Shown here in pieces: positions 17,585 through 25,394 of a stretch of 32,484 bases of DNA (positions are counted from its first letter, which is position 1; every line of letters begins with the position of its first letter). This DNA comes from an uncultured Pseudomonadota bacterium (GTDB lineage Bacteria > Myxococcota_A > UBA796 > SXON01): NCBI GenBank assembly GCA_903921785.1, contig CAIXRH010000275.1, forward strand, positions 1 through 32,484, written 5' to 3'. Made by a program: the position numbers and the translations under genes. Below the pieces are notes generated by a model. That model did no database searches. It saw nothing but the letters and a program-made list of their open reading frames with translations, and was not told the DNA's origin.

Positions 17585-18085
17585 ATGGCGGGAGCGCTCC
17601 GGCTTCGCCGCGCCAGCGCTGCGGACGTAGCCGTGGTCGCCGAGTTGAACGCGGAGGTGCAGCGGCTCCACGCCGCGCACCTGCCGGACCGGTTCACGGC
17701 GCCAGACCCCGCCGTGTTTCACGCCTGGGCGGCTGAACGCCTCGCGCGCCCCGACACCGACGTGTGGCTCGCGGAGCTCGAAGGGACGGTCGTCGGCTAC
17801 GTGCTCTGCGTGGAGGTGGAGCGGCCGGCCACGCCGTTCGGGCCGGCGCGGCGGTTCCTCGAGCTCGAGCAGATCGGGGTCACCGGCGCCGCTCGCCGCC
17901 GCGGCGTGGGTCGCCGGCTGGTGGAGCAGGCGGTGGCCGAGGCCGAGGCGCGGGGGCTGGGCGAGGTGGAGCTGAGCTCTTTCGCCTTCAACACCGAAGC
18001 CCACGCGCTGTTCGTGGCGATGGGATTCACTCCGCGAATCGTGCGGTTCGTGCGCGCGACGATCGACCGGAAGGCCGGGCGCTGA
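17585..18085 (+). CDS. GNAT-family N-acetyltransferase
   Basis: The 166-residue product has the GNAT fold and length. Motif A (acetyl-CoA pyrophosphate loop) is ARRRGVGRRLVEQAVAEAEARG (about 99-120), preceded by the strand LELEQIGVTGAA. The C-terminal AFNTEAHALFVAMGF is the usual motif B region that precedes FTPRIVRFVR. The N-terminal LRRASAADVAVVAELN also matches the family. It starts 3 nt after the pseudokinase stop, so the two are probably one transcript. The acceptor substrate (small molecule, peptide or protein N-terminus) cannot be read from sequence. Confidence 0.88.
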   Translation: MAGALRLRRASAADVAVVAELNAEVQRLHAAHLPDRFTAPDPAVFHAWAAERLARPDTDVWLAELEGTVVGYVLCVEVERPATPFGPARRFLELEQIGVTGAARRRGVGRRLVEQAVAEAEARGLGEVELSSFAFNTEAHALFVAMGFTPRIVRFVRATIDRKAGR

Positions 18086-18137
18086 GCCCTTCGGCGGCCG
18101 CCCGGCGCCACACCTCCCGGATCGCCCCCGCGGCGCC

Positions 18138-18187
18138 GCGATGGCGTGCGGACCCTGCCCGCGTCCAGGTTGGGCCCACGCCATCGC
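18138..18187. terminator. Long perfect hairpin between convergent genes
   Basis: GCGATGGCGTG (18138-18148) and CACGCCATCGC (18177-18187) are perfect 11-base complements around a 28-nt GC-rich loop. They lie between the GNAT gene (+) and the hydrolase gene (-), whose ends are 121 nt apart. A bidirectional terminator or mRNA 3'-end stabiliser is likely. There is no run of T on either side. Confidence 0.45.
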
Positions 18188-18206
18188 CCAGATGAAAAGC
18201 CGACCC

Positions 18207-19073
18207 CTACTTCCTCCGTTCGGGAGGGCGCTCCTTGTAGGCCGCCGCCGCCTCGCGCAGCTCTTGCCGTACGATCACGTAGACGCCGGGGTCGTACGTG
18301 AGCGCCGTATGCCCAACGCCCTGGATCGGGCGGTTCTTCATCGACGTCTCCCCCGGCTTGGGGGCGAGCACCGCGGACCACCACGGGCACACCACGTCGT
18401 GACGGCTGTGGATGCTCACCAGCGGCACATCCGCCGGGAACACATCCTCCTTGAGCCGACGGACAAAAGTGCTGTTCGGAAGAAGGTCCCACGGGGAGCG
18501 GGAGAGCACGCCCATGCCCATGAGCGTGAGTCCGAGCGCGGCCGTGGGCGTACCGTGGTGCGGCGTGCCCAACGTGACCACCGACTTCACCCGCGGCCCA
18601 CCCCCGAGGTGTTGTACGTAGTGCCGCGCGATCAGCCCGCCCTTGCTGTGGCCCACGATGTGGAAGCTCCGCAGCCCGGTGCGCTGACAGATCCGCTCGA
18701 TCTTCTCGGCCACCAGCTCCGCGAGGTCCCGCGGGCGGCGGGTGTTGAGCCCCATCAACCCGCCGAGGTCGAAGCTGAAGACCCCGAAGCCGTCGTAGCG
18801 CAGGCGATCCTCCATCACCTCCCAGACGTTGCGCGTCTGGAAGAAGCCATGAAGGAGGAGCACCGTCTCGTCGAACGACGCGAAGTCGTCCCGACGGACG
18901 ATCTTGTTGGAGCGCGCGTACACCGTGCGGAGGCTGCCGAGCTGGTCGCGCAGTGCGCGCCAGGTGCGCAGGGGGCTGGTGGGCTTGTTGACCACGCCGA
19001 GGCCTAACCCGTCCGCCCCGCCCCACGCCCACACCTCGTTGACCGGTTGGCCCGGCGGCGTACGGACCGCCAT
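18207..19073 (-). CDS. Alpha/beta-hydrolase, lipase-like
   Basis: The 288-residue product resembles triacylglycerol-lipase/PGAP1-like esterases. VLLLHGFFQTRNVWE (about 71-85) provides the oxyanion HG. FHIVGHSKGGLIARHY contains the nucleophile Ser143 in GHSKG. VTLGTPHHGTPTA is the lipase-family 'GTPHxGT' motif. The acid is probably Asp in SIHSRHDVVCPW, and the His is in GVGHTALTY. No signal peptide is visible, so it is probably cytoplasmic or peripheral. The start is taken at 19073; ATG 19088 in the same frame would give five more residues, and neither has a Shine-Dalgarno. The start codon lies only 30 nt from that of the divergent lipoprotein gene, so the two genes' control regions overlap. 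Confidence 0.85.
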   Translation of the reverse strand: MAVRTPPGQPVNEVWAWGGADGLGLGVVNKPTSPLRTWRALRDQLGSLRTVYARSNKIVRRDDFASFDETVLLLHGFFQTRNVWEVMEDRLRYDGFGVFSFDLGGLMGLNTRRPRDLAELVAEKIERICQRTGLRSFHIVGHSKGGLIARHYVQHLGGGPRVKSVVTLGTPHHGTPTAALGLTLMGMGVLSRSPWDLLPNSTFVRRLKEDVFPADVPLVSIHSRHDVVCPWWSAVLAPKPGETSMKNRPIQGVGHTALTYDPGVYVIVRQELREAAAAYKERPPERRK

Positions 19074-19075
19074 GG

Positions 19076-19081
19076 TACGCT
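19076..19081 (+). promoter_or_regulatory. -10-like TACGCT before the small lipoprotein gene
   Basis: TACGCT lies 22 nt before ATG 19104, with AAGGAG (19091-19096) as ribosome binding site in between. If this is the -10, the leader would be about 15 nt and the upstream promoter elements would lie inside the divergent hydrolase gene. Sequence resemblance only. Confidence 0.3.
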
Positions 19082-19103
19082 GCGCCATCCAAGGAGTCCC
19101 CGC

Positions 19104-19634
19104 ATGCGTTTCCTCCCGGTGCTCGCCCTCTTCGCGTTCGCCTGTACCACCGAGTCCACCGACTCCGGCAGCGGCACGCTCGACCCCTCGAACAACGGCA
19201 GCAACGACTGCTCGGGCACCGCCCCGGTGATCGACAACTTCGAGGCTTCCGACCAGGGGCAGACCGCGACGGACAGCGACAGCGGCAAGACCTACCCGGT
19301 CATCGACCTGATGATCGAGTACAGCGACGACGACGGCGACGCCCACGTCATCAGCACCGACGTGTGGTGGGACGACGTGATCGACGGCACGGTCGATGTG
19401 ACCAAGAACCCCGACACCTCCACCGCCCCCCAGGCGCTCAAGGACAACGACGGCAACACGGTCGAAGAGTGCGCGGGCTCCGGCGGCACGCTCGATCTGG
19501 GCCTGATGGTCGCGGGCGGCGGCCTGGAGTACGAGACGACGTACGACTTCGCCGTGATCGTCTACGACAACGCGAAGATGGCGTCTGAGCCCGCGTTTGC
19601 CTCGGGGCTCACGCCGGCCGAGCTGCCGCAGTAG
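19104..19634 (+). CDS. Small acidic lipoprotein of unknown function
   Basis: The 176-residue product starts at ATG 19104, supported by AAGGAG (19091-19096). The N-terminus MRFLPVLALFAFACTTESTD is a signal peptide with a lipobox-like FAFAC (Cys14), followed by a Ser/Thr/Asp/Gly linker and then one domain of about 130 residues with an Ig-like or fibronectin-like strand pattern. The repeats LMIEYSDDDGDAHVIS and TYDFAVIVYDNAKM suggest Ca-binding loops. It precedes purM by 42 nt in the same direction but has no apparent functional link. I do not recognise the family. Confidence 0.7.
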   Translation: MRFLPVLALFAFACTTESTDSGSGTLDPSNNGSNDCSGTAPVIDNFEASDQGQTATDSDSGKTYPVIDLMIEYSDDDGDAHVISTDVWWDDVIDGTVDVTKNPDTSTAPQALKDNDGNTVEECAGSGGTLDLGLMVAGGGLEYETTYDFAVIVYDNAKMASEPAFASGLTPAELPQ

Positions 19635-19676
19635 TCCGGGCGCGCCGGGAGGCGTCTGCCGCGTTAGCCGCGCGAC

Positions 19677-20684
19677 ATGAAGAAGGACGCCTACCGCGAA
19701 GCCGGAGTGGACATCGACGCGGGCGACGAAGTGGTCGACCGCATCGGCAAGCACGTACGCAGCACCTACCGCGATGGCGTGGTGGGGGACATCGGCGGAT
19801 TCGGCGGATTTTTCCGCGTCCCCGAGCGATACAAGGAGCCCCTGCTCGTGGCCGGGACGGACGGCGTGGGCACCAAGCTGCTGCTCGCCCAGCAGCTCGG
19901 CAAGCCCGACACCATCGGCATCGATCTGGTGGCGATGTGCGTGAACGACGTCGCCGTATGCGGCGCCGAGCCCTTGTTCTTCCTCGACTACTTCGCCACC
20001 GGAAAGCTCGATCCCGCGGAAGCCGAGGCGGTCGTCGCCGGCATCTGTGAGGGCTGCCGCCAGGCCGGCTGCGCGCTCATCGGCGGGGAAACGGCCGAGA
20101 TGCCCGGGATGTACGCGCCGCGCCACTACGACCTCGCGGGCTTCTGCGTCGGCGTCGTGGAGCGCAGCCAGGTGATGGACGGCAAGTCCATCCAGGCCGG
20201 CGATGTGCTCGTGGGTCTCCCGAGCTCCGGCGTGCACAGCAACGGCTACTCGCTCGTGCGCCACCTCCTCGGCACCCTGCCGATGGATCAGGACCGCTGG
20301 AACCTCGGCGCGCCACTCGGGGAAGTACTGCTTCGCCCTACGAAGATCTACGTGAAGGAGCTCCTCGCCTACCGCGCGAAGTACCCGCTCGGCGGCGCGG
20401 TGCACATCACCGGCGGCGGCTTCACCGGCAACGTGCCGCGGGTGCTCCCCAAGGGCCTCGGTGCGGTGATGGACAAGGGAAGCTGGCCCGAATTGCCGAT
20501 CTTCGCGCTGCTCCGCGAGGTCGGCCACCTCAGCGACGAGGAGATGTACCGCACCTTCAACTGCGGGCTCGGCATGGTGCTGGTGGTGCGGCCCGAAGCG
20601 GCCGAGGCCCTGGCCGCGGAGTCCGGCGGCTACATCGTCGGGCGGGTCGTGGCCGATCCGAACGGCGAGTGCGTGGTGCGGTAG
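19677..20684 (+). CDS. purM: Phosphoribosylformylglycinamidine cyclo-ligase (AIR synthetase)
   Basis: The 335-residue product is the fifth enzyme of purine biosynthesis, closing the imidazole ring of FGAM with ATP to give AIR. Recognised motifs are VAGTDGVGTKLLLAQQ, TIGIDLVAMCVNDVAVCGAEPLFFLDYFATGKL, GGETAEMPGMY and GLPSSGVHSNGYSLVR, plus ITGGGFTGNVPR. The length equals that of the family. The stop TAG (20682-20684) shares its last base with GTG 20684 of purN, so the pair is translationally coupled, as in many bacteria. Confidence 0.97.
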   Translation: MKKDAYREAGVDIDAGDEVVDRIGKHVRSTYRDGVVGDIGGFGGFFRVPERYKEPLLVAGTDGVGTKLLLAQQLGKPDTIGIDLVAMCVNDVAVCGAEPLFFLDYFATGKLDPAEAEAVVAGICEGCRQAGCALIGGETAEMPGMYAPRHYDLAGFCVGVVERSQVMDGKSIQAGDVLVGLPSSGVHSNGYSLVRHLLGTLPMDQDRWNLGAPLGEVLLRPTKIYVKELLAYRAKYPLGGAVHITGGGFTGNVPRVLPKGLGAVMDKGSWPELPIFALLREVGHLSDEEMYRTFNCGLGMVLVVRPEAAEALAAESGGYIVGRVVADPNGECVVR

Positions 20685-21334
20685 TGCCCCCGGCGCGGGT
20701 GGCGGTGTTGGTCTCCGGCGGCGGCACCAACCTCCAGGCGCTGCTCGACGCCGCGGCAGACCCCTGGTTCCCCGCCGACATCGTGAAAGTGGTGAGCAAC
20801 ATCCCTGGCGTCTTCGCGCTCGAGCGCGCGGCCCGGGCCGGTGTGCCGAGCGTCGTCATCGAACACAAGGGCAAGCCCCGCGAGGCCTTCGAGCAGGAGC
20901 TGCTCGCCGCCCTGGGCGAGGTCGACATCGTCTGCCTCGCCGGCTTCATGCGGGTGCTCACCCCCACCTTTCTCGGTGCTTTCCCGCATCGAGTGATGAA
21001 CATCCACCCGGCCCTGCTCCCCGCGTTTCCCGGTACGCACGGGGCCCGTCAGGCGCTGGAGTACGGCGCCACGCAGGCGGGGGCCACCTGCCACCTGGTC
21101 GACGCGGGGGTGGACACCGGCCCGATCCTCGCCCAGGGCAGCGTGCCCGTGCTCGCCGGCGACACCGAGGCCACGCTCGCCGCGCGGATCCTCACCGTCG
21201 AACACCGTCTCTACCCGATGTGCCTCCGTTGGATGGCCGAGGGGCGGGTGCGGGTGGAGGGTCGGCGCGCCCAGGTGGAGCTTCATCAGGGGGAAGCTCG
21301 GTGGATTCTTGGGACGGGGGGTTCCCCCCCGTAA
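20684..21334 (+). CDS. purN: Phosphoribosylglycinamide formyltransferase
   Basis: The 216-residue product transfers a formyl group from 10-formyl-THF to GAR, the third step of purine biosynthesis. VLVSGGGTNLQALLDA binds the GAR phosphate. The catalytic residues Asn106, His108 and Asp144 (NIHPALLPAFPGTHG and DAGVDTGPILAQ) fall at the same numbers as in the E. coli enzyme. The start is GTG 20684, overlapping the purM stop by one base. The last codons form a strong hairpin with the TAA stop (see 21314-21332). Confidence 0.96.
   Translation: MPPARVAVLVSGGGTNLQALLDAAADPWFPADIVKVVSNIPGVFALERAARAGVPSVVIEHKGKPREAFEQELLAALGEVDIVCLAGFMRVLTPTFLGAFPHRVMNIHPALLPAFPGTHGARQALEYGATQAGATCHLVDAGVDTGPILAQGSVPVLAGDTEATLAARILTVEHRLYPMCLRWMAEGRVRVEGRRAQVELHQGEARWILGTGGSPP
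21314..21332 (+). terminator. 8-bp G/C hairpin overlapping the purN stop codon
   Basis: ACGGGGGG (21314-21321) pairs with CCCCCCGT (21325-21332) around a 3-nt loop, ending on the first base of the purN TAA. A second stem, CCCCGG/CCGGGG (21339-21344 and 21355-21360), encloses the palindrome CGGCTCGAGCCG (21342-21353). Together they form a stacked hairpin region at the end of the purM-purN transcript. There is no U-tract. Confidence 0.4.
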
Positions 21335-21398
21335 CGCCCCCCGGCTCGAGCCGACCGGGGCGCCCAGACGGGTGCGAAGCGGCCGAAGGGGTGCCTCG

Positions 21399-21434
21399 AT
21401 GTCCGGGGCAGGCGGGTCGCGGCGCCCGGGACAT
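21399..21434. other. Third inverted repeat in the purN/membrane-protein gap
   Basis: ATGTCC (21399-21404) and GGACAT (21429-21434) are perfect complements, extended by GGG/CCC after one mismatch. The whole 222-bp space (21335-21556) between convergent genes is noncoding and hairpin-rich. I see no gene in it. Confidence 0.3.
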
Positions 21435-21470
21435 TCGCGGGGCGCTGAGCGTCGGGCGGAGGCCCCCGTC

Positions 21471-21520
21471 TCGCCCCGGTGGCCCCTCGACCGCCGACGC
21501 CGGCCGCCGGGCAAGGCCGG
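21471..21520. repeat. Intergenic element copy 2 (paired with 6631-6680)
   Basis: This copy is 41/50 identical, without gaps, to 6631-6680. It lies in a convergent intergenic region of the same kind. The conserved CGGC-CGGGCAAGGC segment could fold into a short stem. Function unknown. Confidence 0.5.
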
Positions 21521-21556
21521 CCCCGACCTCCACCCCCTTTGCACCTTCGATTTCGA

Positions 21557-23029
21557 CTACTCGGGGCGGAACCGCACCACCCGAAGCGTCCCCTCCCCTC
21601 CGACCGTCGCCCCGGCCGCGGTCAGGGTGCGCTGCAGCTCGGTCCAGGTCCAGGGCGGGAGCGCAGCGACGTCGATCACCAGGGTGGTCGTGGGTTCTCC
21701 GAGGTTCGTCGGCCACGGGCCTTCGGTGAGCGGCTGCGCGGCCAAGGTGTCCAGGCCGTAGCCGGTGGTGCGTGCGAGGGTCGGGAGGTCGACCGTCGTG
21801 GCCGACGCCGCGCTCGCTCCCGCGACCGACAGCAGCGCCGCCGCTTGCGTCTCCGAGACCCGTCCGGCGGAATACGGCACCTCGGGGGGAGGGAACCACG
21901 CGACCGTGGCGCCTTCGAGGTCGGGGGCGATGGCCACGAGGTCCGCCGTGCGGACCCGCGCCGGCCCTGCCCCGTTGGGCAGCGCAGCGACGACCGCAAG
22001 GCTCGCCGCGGCCGCCGGGAGCACGGGAAGGAGCACGGCGCGGCGTCCGAGCACGATCGCCGCCAACGCCAGGAGTGCCACCCCGAAGGGCACCAGCGCC
22101 GACTCCAACCCGCTGCCCCGCACCCACGCCCGAACCGCGCCCTCCCCGAGGTGCGCCTGCGCCCACAAGGACGGCGCGACCCAGCCGGTTGGCGCGGGCA
22201 CCACGGCCGCCTCCACCGCCAACGGCAACGCCGTGGTCGGCCGCGCGTCCCCGGAAAATCCGGACGCCGCCACGCTCAGCGGATGGACCCAGCGGCCGTT
22301 GTACGCCGCCGATGCGCTGACCCACTTCGCCGACTCCGCCGGCGGGAGCGGGAACCACGCCTCCGAGGCCCCCGCGTAGGTGGGGACCGTGTGGGCCGCG
22401 GGGGCCGGGGCGAACGCGCCACCGGGCGACGACGCGTCAGGCAGCGACGCGGCCGCCAACGGCGCGAGCGCGAAGAGCGCGAGGCCAGCCACCCAGCGCC
22501 GGCGCACGAGCCCACTGGCAGCGGTGACCAGCGCCGTGGCCGGGCTCCACCACCCGAGCAGCGGGGCGAGGGCAGGGTGGGCGAGGCCGAGGAGCACCGG
22601 CCCGGCGGAGAGCGCGGCGAGGGCGGGCACGCTGAACCGCCCGAGGCCGAGCCCGATCACGGTCCACGGGCCGAGCTGGGCCGCGACGCCCACGAGGAGG
22701 CCGCCAAGGCTCCCGCGCTCTGGTAGGAAGACCCTGGCGAAGCGCCACCCGCCGTAGCCGGCGCTCCACAACGCGAGGGCGATGACCGCGCGCGCCGCGG
22801 GGAGCGGCGCCAGCCCACAACCGGCCCCCAGCAGGGCGCCGAGGGGGCTGGCCGGGACCCCGAACGTGCCGCCGCGCAGGCCGGTGATCGCCAGGACGAA
22901 GCTCGCGCCGAGGTCCCCGTCGAGCACGTCGGGGGCGAGGCCGGCGCGAGCCGCCAGCACCCACGCCAGCGGCGCGAGCGCGGCGAGCCCCGCGGCTACC
23001 AGCTCCCGGGGTTCGAGGCGCTGCACGGC
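21557..23029 (-). CDS. Polytopic membrane protein of unknown function
   Basis: The 490-residue product has an N-terminal membrane half with about eight hydrophobic, Ala/Leu-rich helices (such as LVAAGLAALAPLAWVLAA and LVPFGVALLALAAIVLG), separated by a 130-residue periplasmic-type loop. A soluble C-terminal domain of about 130 residues follows (VRTADLVAIAPDLEGATVAWF to VVRFRPE). I do not recognise a family; the layout resembles uncharacterised GT-C-like proteins but no acidic motif was found. The start is GTG 23029, with GGGGAG five nt upstream; TTG 23041 is an alternative. It overlaps the end of the hydrolase gene and is the last gene of a minus-strand operon. Confidence 0.65.
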   Translation of the reverse strand, partial: AVQRLEPRELVAAGLAALAPLAWVLAARAGLAPDVLDGDLGASFVLAITGLRGGTFGVPASPLGALLGAGCGLAPLPAARAVIALALWSAGYGGWRFARVFLPERGSLGGLLVGVAAQLGPWTVIGLGLGRFSVPALAALSAGPVLLGLAHPALAPLLGWWSPATALVTAASGLVRRRWVAGLALFALAPLAAASLPDASSPGGAFAPAPAAHTVPTYAGASEAWFPLPPAESAKWVSASAAYNGRWVHPLSVAASGFSGDARPTTALPLAVEAAVVPAPTGWVAPSLWAQAHLGEGAVRAWVRGSGLESALVPFGVALLALAAIVLGRRAVLLPVLPAAAASLAVVAALPNGAGPARVRTADLVAIAPDLEGATVAWFPPPEVPYSAGRVSETQAAALLSVAGASAASATTVDLPTLARTTGYGLDTLAAQPLTEGPWPTNLGEPTTTLVIDVAALPPWTWTELQRTLTAAGATVGGEGTLRVVRFRPE

Positions 23030-24774
23030 GTCTCCCCACAAGAATGGGCGATCTCCCCGGTCGTGAGGAAGTGGATCGTCTGCTGCTGGGCGCCCGGGAA
23101 GAGGCGGGGGATGGAGTGGGCGCCGGTGAGCTCCCCCGGACGGTTGGCGGCCACCGGGAGGGGCTGCTCCGGATCAAACTGCACCATCCCCCCGCCGGTC
23201 GTCGGGAGCGCGACGGTGGCGAGATCGGTCGGGGTGTTCACGGAGGGGAGCGCGACCGGGAGGCCCGCGCTGCGCATCAACAGCTCGGTGGTGAGGTTCG
23301 GCACCTGTTCGTCGCCCACGGACTCCTGCCAGAGCCACGTGCCCTGCCCGAGCTTCTCGGCGTAGCTGGCGGGGTCGACCGGGTCCCAGAGCATCTGGCT
23401 CGCCGCGTACAGCACCTGCCGATCCCAGGGGTCGTCAAAGTCGCGGGTCATCACGACGTCGAACGGCGGCCACTGGGCCGACCGTTCAAGCATCGTGGCC
23501 CAGGCGGCGCCGCCGACGTGGAGCACGCCCTTGTCGAGCACGTCCTGGTTGGCCATCGTGACCGCCCCCTCGATACCCCCCAGGGAAATTCCGTAGTAGT
23601 AGATGTGGCTCGGGTCCCCCAGACCGGCGAAGACCGGATCGTCGACGAGCTCGCCGTCCCGCACGGCGTGCATCAGCGCCACCGTGTCGGAGACGCCCTG
23701 CGCGAGCATCTCGGGGATCTCGTCGAACCGGGCGAAGTCGTCGGCGACCTCGATGGCGTGCAGCCGGTCCGCGCCGGTGAGCCCGGTCCACTTGGTGGCG
23801 ACCACGATGGCGCCGAGGTGGTTGGCGACCGAGATCACCCCGTTGGGGTCGTCGTCCTTGCCGAGGTAGTCGTCGGGCTCGGACATGATGCCGTGGCCGA
23901 AGACGAGGATGGGCACGGTACCTGGCGCTGCGTCCTTCACCGAGTCGGGGATCGCCACCATCAGGTAGGCCTGCCGGTCGCCCTGCACGGTCGGCACCCG
24001 GTCGGCGCTCAGCTCCATGTGGGTGCCGTCGATCAACAGCTCCGTGGTGGTGAAGCTGCCTTCGGCGAGGCGCCAGAGCCCGGGCGGCGGCTCGCTCTCC
24101 CCGCCGGCCTCCCAGGTGCGGGTGACCGTGTGGGCCGCGGGGGTCCCGGCCGTGGCGACGAGGCTGTTGGTGAGCAGGGCGGTGCCGCTGCCCACCGGGA
24201 AGTCCCAGGCCACCACGACATCGGTCTGGCCGAGGGCGGCGAGCTGGTCGCGCAGCTCGGCGTAGTGGCCCGTCGGCTCCGGCACGTCGAGCGGGGCGCC
24301 GCCGCTGGTGACCGCCGACGTGACCAGCACCGCCACGCGGTGTCCGGGGGTCAGCGCCCGCATCGGCCGGACCACCAAGGTCGTCGTCGTTCCGCTGGGG
24401 TAGTCCGTCGCCGCGTCGAGCTCGGCGAAACAGTCCACCGGATCGCCACTGTCGAGGTCGATCATCCGCACCGATCCGTCGGTGCCGATGGCGGCCTGGC
24501 CGCCGATGCTCGTCGCGTCGATCTCCTGGGGGAACCGCACCACGGAGGGCTGCACCACCGAGAACCCGGTGCGGGCGGCGAAGGCGGCGAAGTCCCAGGC
24601 GGTGCCGCCCTCTTTCACCGGCAGATCGCCCACTTCGAGGGCGAGGTGCCCGTCCGCCCCCACCAGCTCCATGCTCGGGAAGGGGTTCTGGCGACCGAGG
24701 CCGAGGGCGCCAACCCCGGCGTCGGAGCCCGAGTCGTCGGAGGTGGCGCAGCCGAGGAGGAGGGCGATGAGCAT
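22996..24774 (-). CDS. Large secreted lipoprotein with alpha/beta-hydrolase domain
   Basis: The 592-residue product has a very short signal peptide with lipobox LLGC (Cys9), then a Ser/Asp/Gly linker. The first about 270 residues form an Ig-like N-terminal part (GTTTTLVVRPMRALTPGHRVAVL, a pattern of bacterial 'Ig-like virulence/lipase' proteins). The second half is an alpha/beta-hydrolase: PILVFGHGIMSEPDD gives the oxyanion HG, and YYYGISLGGIEGA gives the nucleophile Ser397 in GxSxG. The acid is possibly Asp in GDEQVP, and the His is in GEIAHSC near the end. It is probably a surface or periplasmic esterase. A cttatc (GATAAG on this strand) 8 nt before the start and no Shine-Dalgarno fit a near-leaderless mRNA. 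Confidence 0.78.
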   Translation of the reverse strand: MLIALLLGCATSDDSGSDAGVGALGLGRQNPFPSMELVGADGHLALEVGDLPVKEGGTAWDFAAFAARTGFSVVQPSVVRFPQEIDATSIGGQAAIGTDGSVRMIDLDSGDPVDCFAELDAATDYPSGTTTTLVVRPMRALTPGHRVAVLVTSAVTSGGAPLDVPEPTGHYAELRDQLAALGQTDVVVAWDFPVGSGTALLTNSLVATAGTPAAHTVTRTWEAGGESEPPPGLWRLAEGSFTTTELLIDGTHMELSADRVPTVQGDRQAYLMVAIPDSVKDAAPGTVPILVFGHGIMSEPDDYLGKDDDPNGVISVANHLGAIVVATKWTGLTGADRLHAIEVADDFARFDEIPEMLAQGVSDTVALMHAVRDGELVDDPVFAGLGDPSHIYYYGISLGGIEGAVTMANQDVLDKGVLHVGGAAWATMLERSAQWPPFDVVMTRDFDDPWDRQVLYAASQMLWDPVDPASYAEKLGQGTWLWQESVGDEQVPNLTTELLMRSAGLPVALPSVNTPTDLATVALPTTGGGMVQFDPEQPLPVAANRPGELTGAHSIPRLFPGAQQQTIHFLTTGEIAHSCGETPCSASNPGSW

Positions 24775-24836
24775 CGACGGGGCTTATCTCGCGCATGCCG
24801 GGGGCGGCCTCAGCCGCGGGAGCGGGCGCGCGCCGC

Positions 24837-25394
24837 CTAGCCGCCCGCCGAGAGCTCCGACCTGGCCCGCTCGAAGAACTTCTCCGTGACCAGCGCGCCG
24901 CCGCCGTGGCGCCGCAGCCCGAGCGCGAGGCGACCCAGGCTCGTCGTTTCGGGCGGCTCCGCGAGCGGCGGCCGCGATTGGCGCGTCAAAACCCGCGTGA
25001 CCGGCGACCAGTTGGTGCGGCCCAACGCCACCTCCATCGCGTCGCGAACCACGGGCGCGTGCTCGGGCAGCCAGCCGGCCGAGCGGGCGTCGCGCGCCAA
25101 CGACACCACGTTGGCCGCGAAGGCCGTTCGGTCGAGGACCTCCTTCACGGTGAGGAACCACAAGACGGTCTTGAACAGCTTCTTGATCGGCCAGAGGACC
25201 ATGGTGGTGAGACAGCCGACCAGGACCGAAGCGCGATCCTCGGTCAGCGCGCGGAGGGTGTCTTCGTCCGCGTGGCCATCGAGCACCAGCGCGCGGCGGA
25301 GCGCGCGACGGGCGAGCCAGTCGTCCACGAACGGGAGCGGCACGAGGTAGGCGAGCCCGGAGAGCAGGACCCAGCTCCACGGCGATCCGTTCAT
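24837..25394 (-). CDS. Conserved-looking membrane-associated protein of unknown function
   Basis: The 185-residue product starts at ATG 25394 with GGAGG six nt upstream, overlapping the previous gene's stop (ATGA). It begins with a hydrophobic segment (WSWVLLSGLAYLVPLPFVDDWLARRALRR), whose LVPLPFVDD motif recurs in uncharacterised myxobacterial proteins as far as I recall. A second hydrophobic stretch (LVGCLTTMVLWPIKKLFKTVLWFLTV) lies at about residues 57-83, followed by helical segments rich in Arg/Ala. No catalytic motif was recognised. It lies between two lipoprotein genes in a minus-strand operon. Confidence 0.6.
   Translation of the reverse strand: MNGSPWSWVLLSGLAYLVPLPFVDDWLARRALRRALVLDGHADEDTLRALTEDRASVLVGCLTTMVLWPIKKLFKTVLWFLTVKEVLDRTAFAANVVSLARDARSAGWLPEHAPVVRDAMEVALGRTNWSPVTRVLTRQSRPPLAEPPETTSLGRLALGLRRHGGGALVTEKFFERARSELSAGG

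Noticed and set aside
14048-18184. 1378-codon open frame on the minus strand across aarF and the pseudokinase gene
   Set aside because: It is antisense to three genes with clear motifs, has low-complexity Arg/Gly/Glu/His composition and no recognised domain. Long antisense frames are common in such GC-rich DNA.
23044-24840. 598-codon plus-strand frame opposite the hydrolase lipoprotein
   Set aside because: Shadow frame: no signal, no motif, whereas the minus strand has lipobox and GxSxG.
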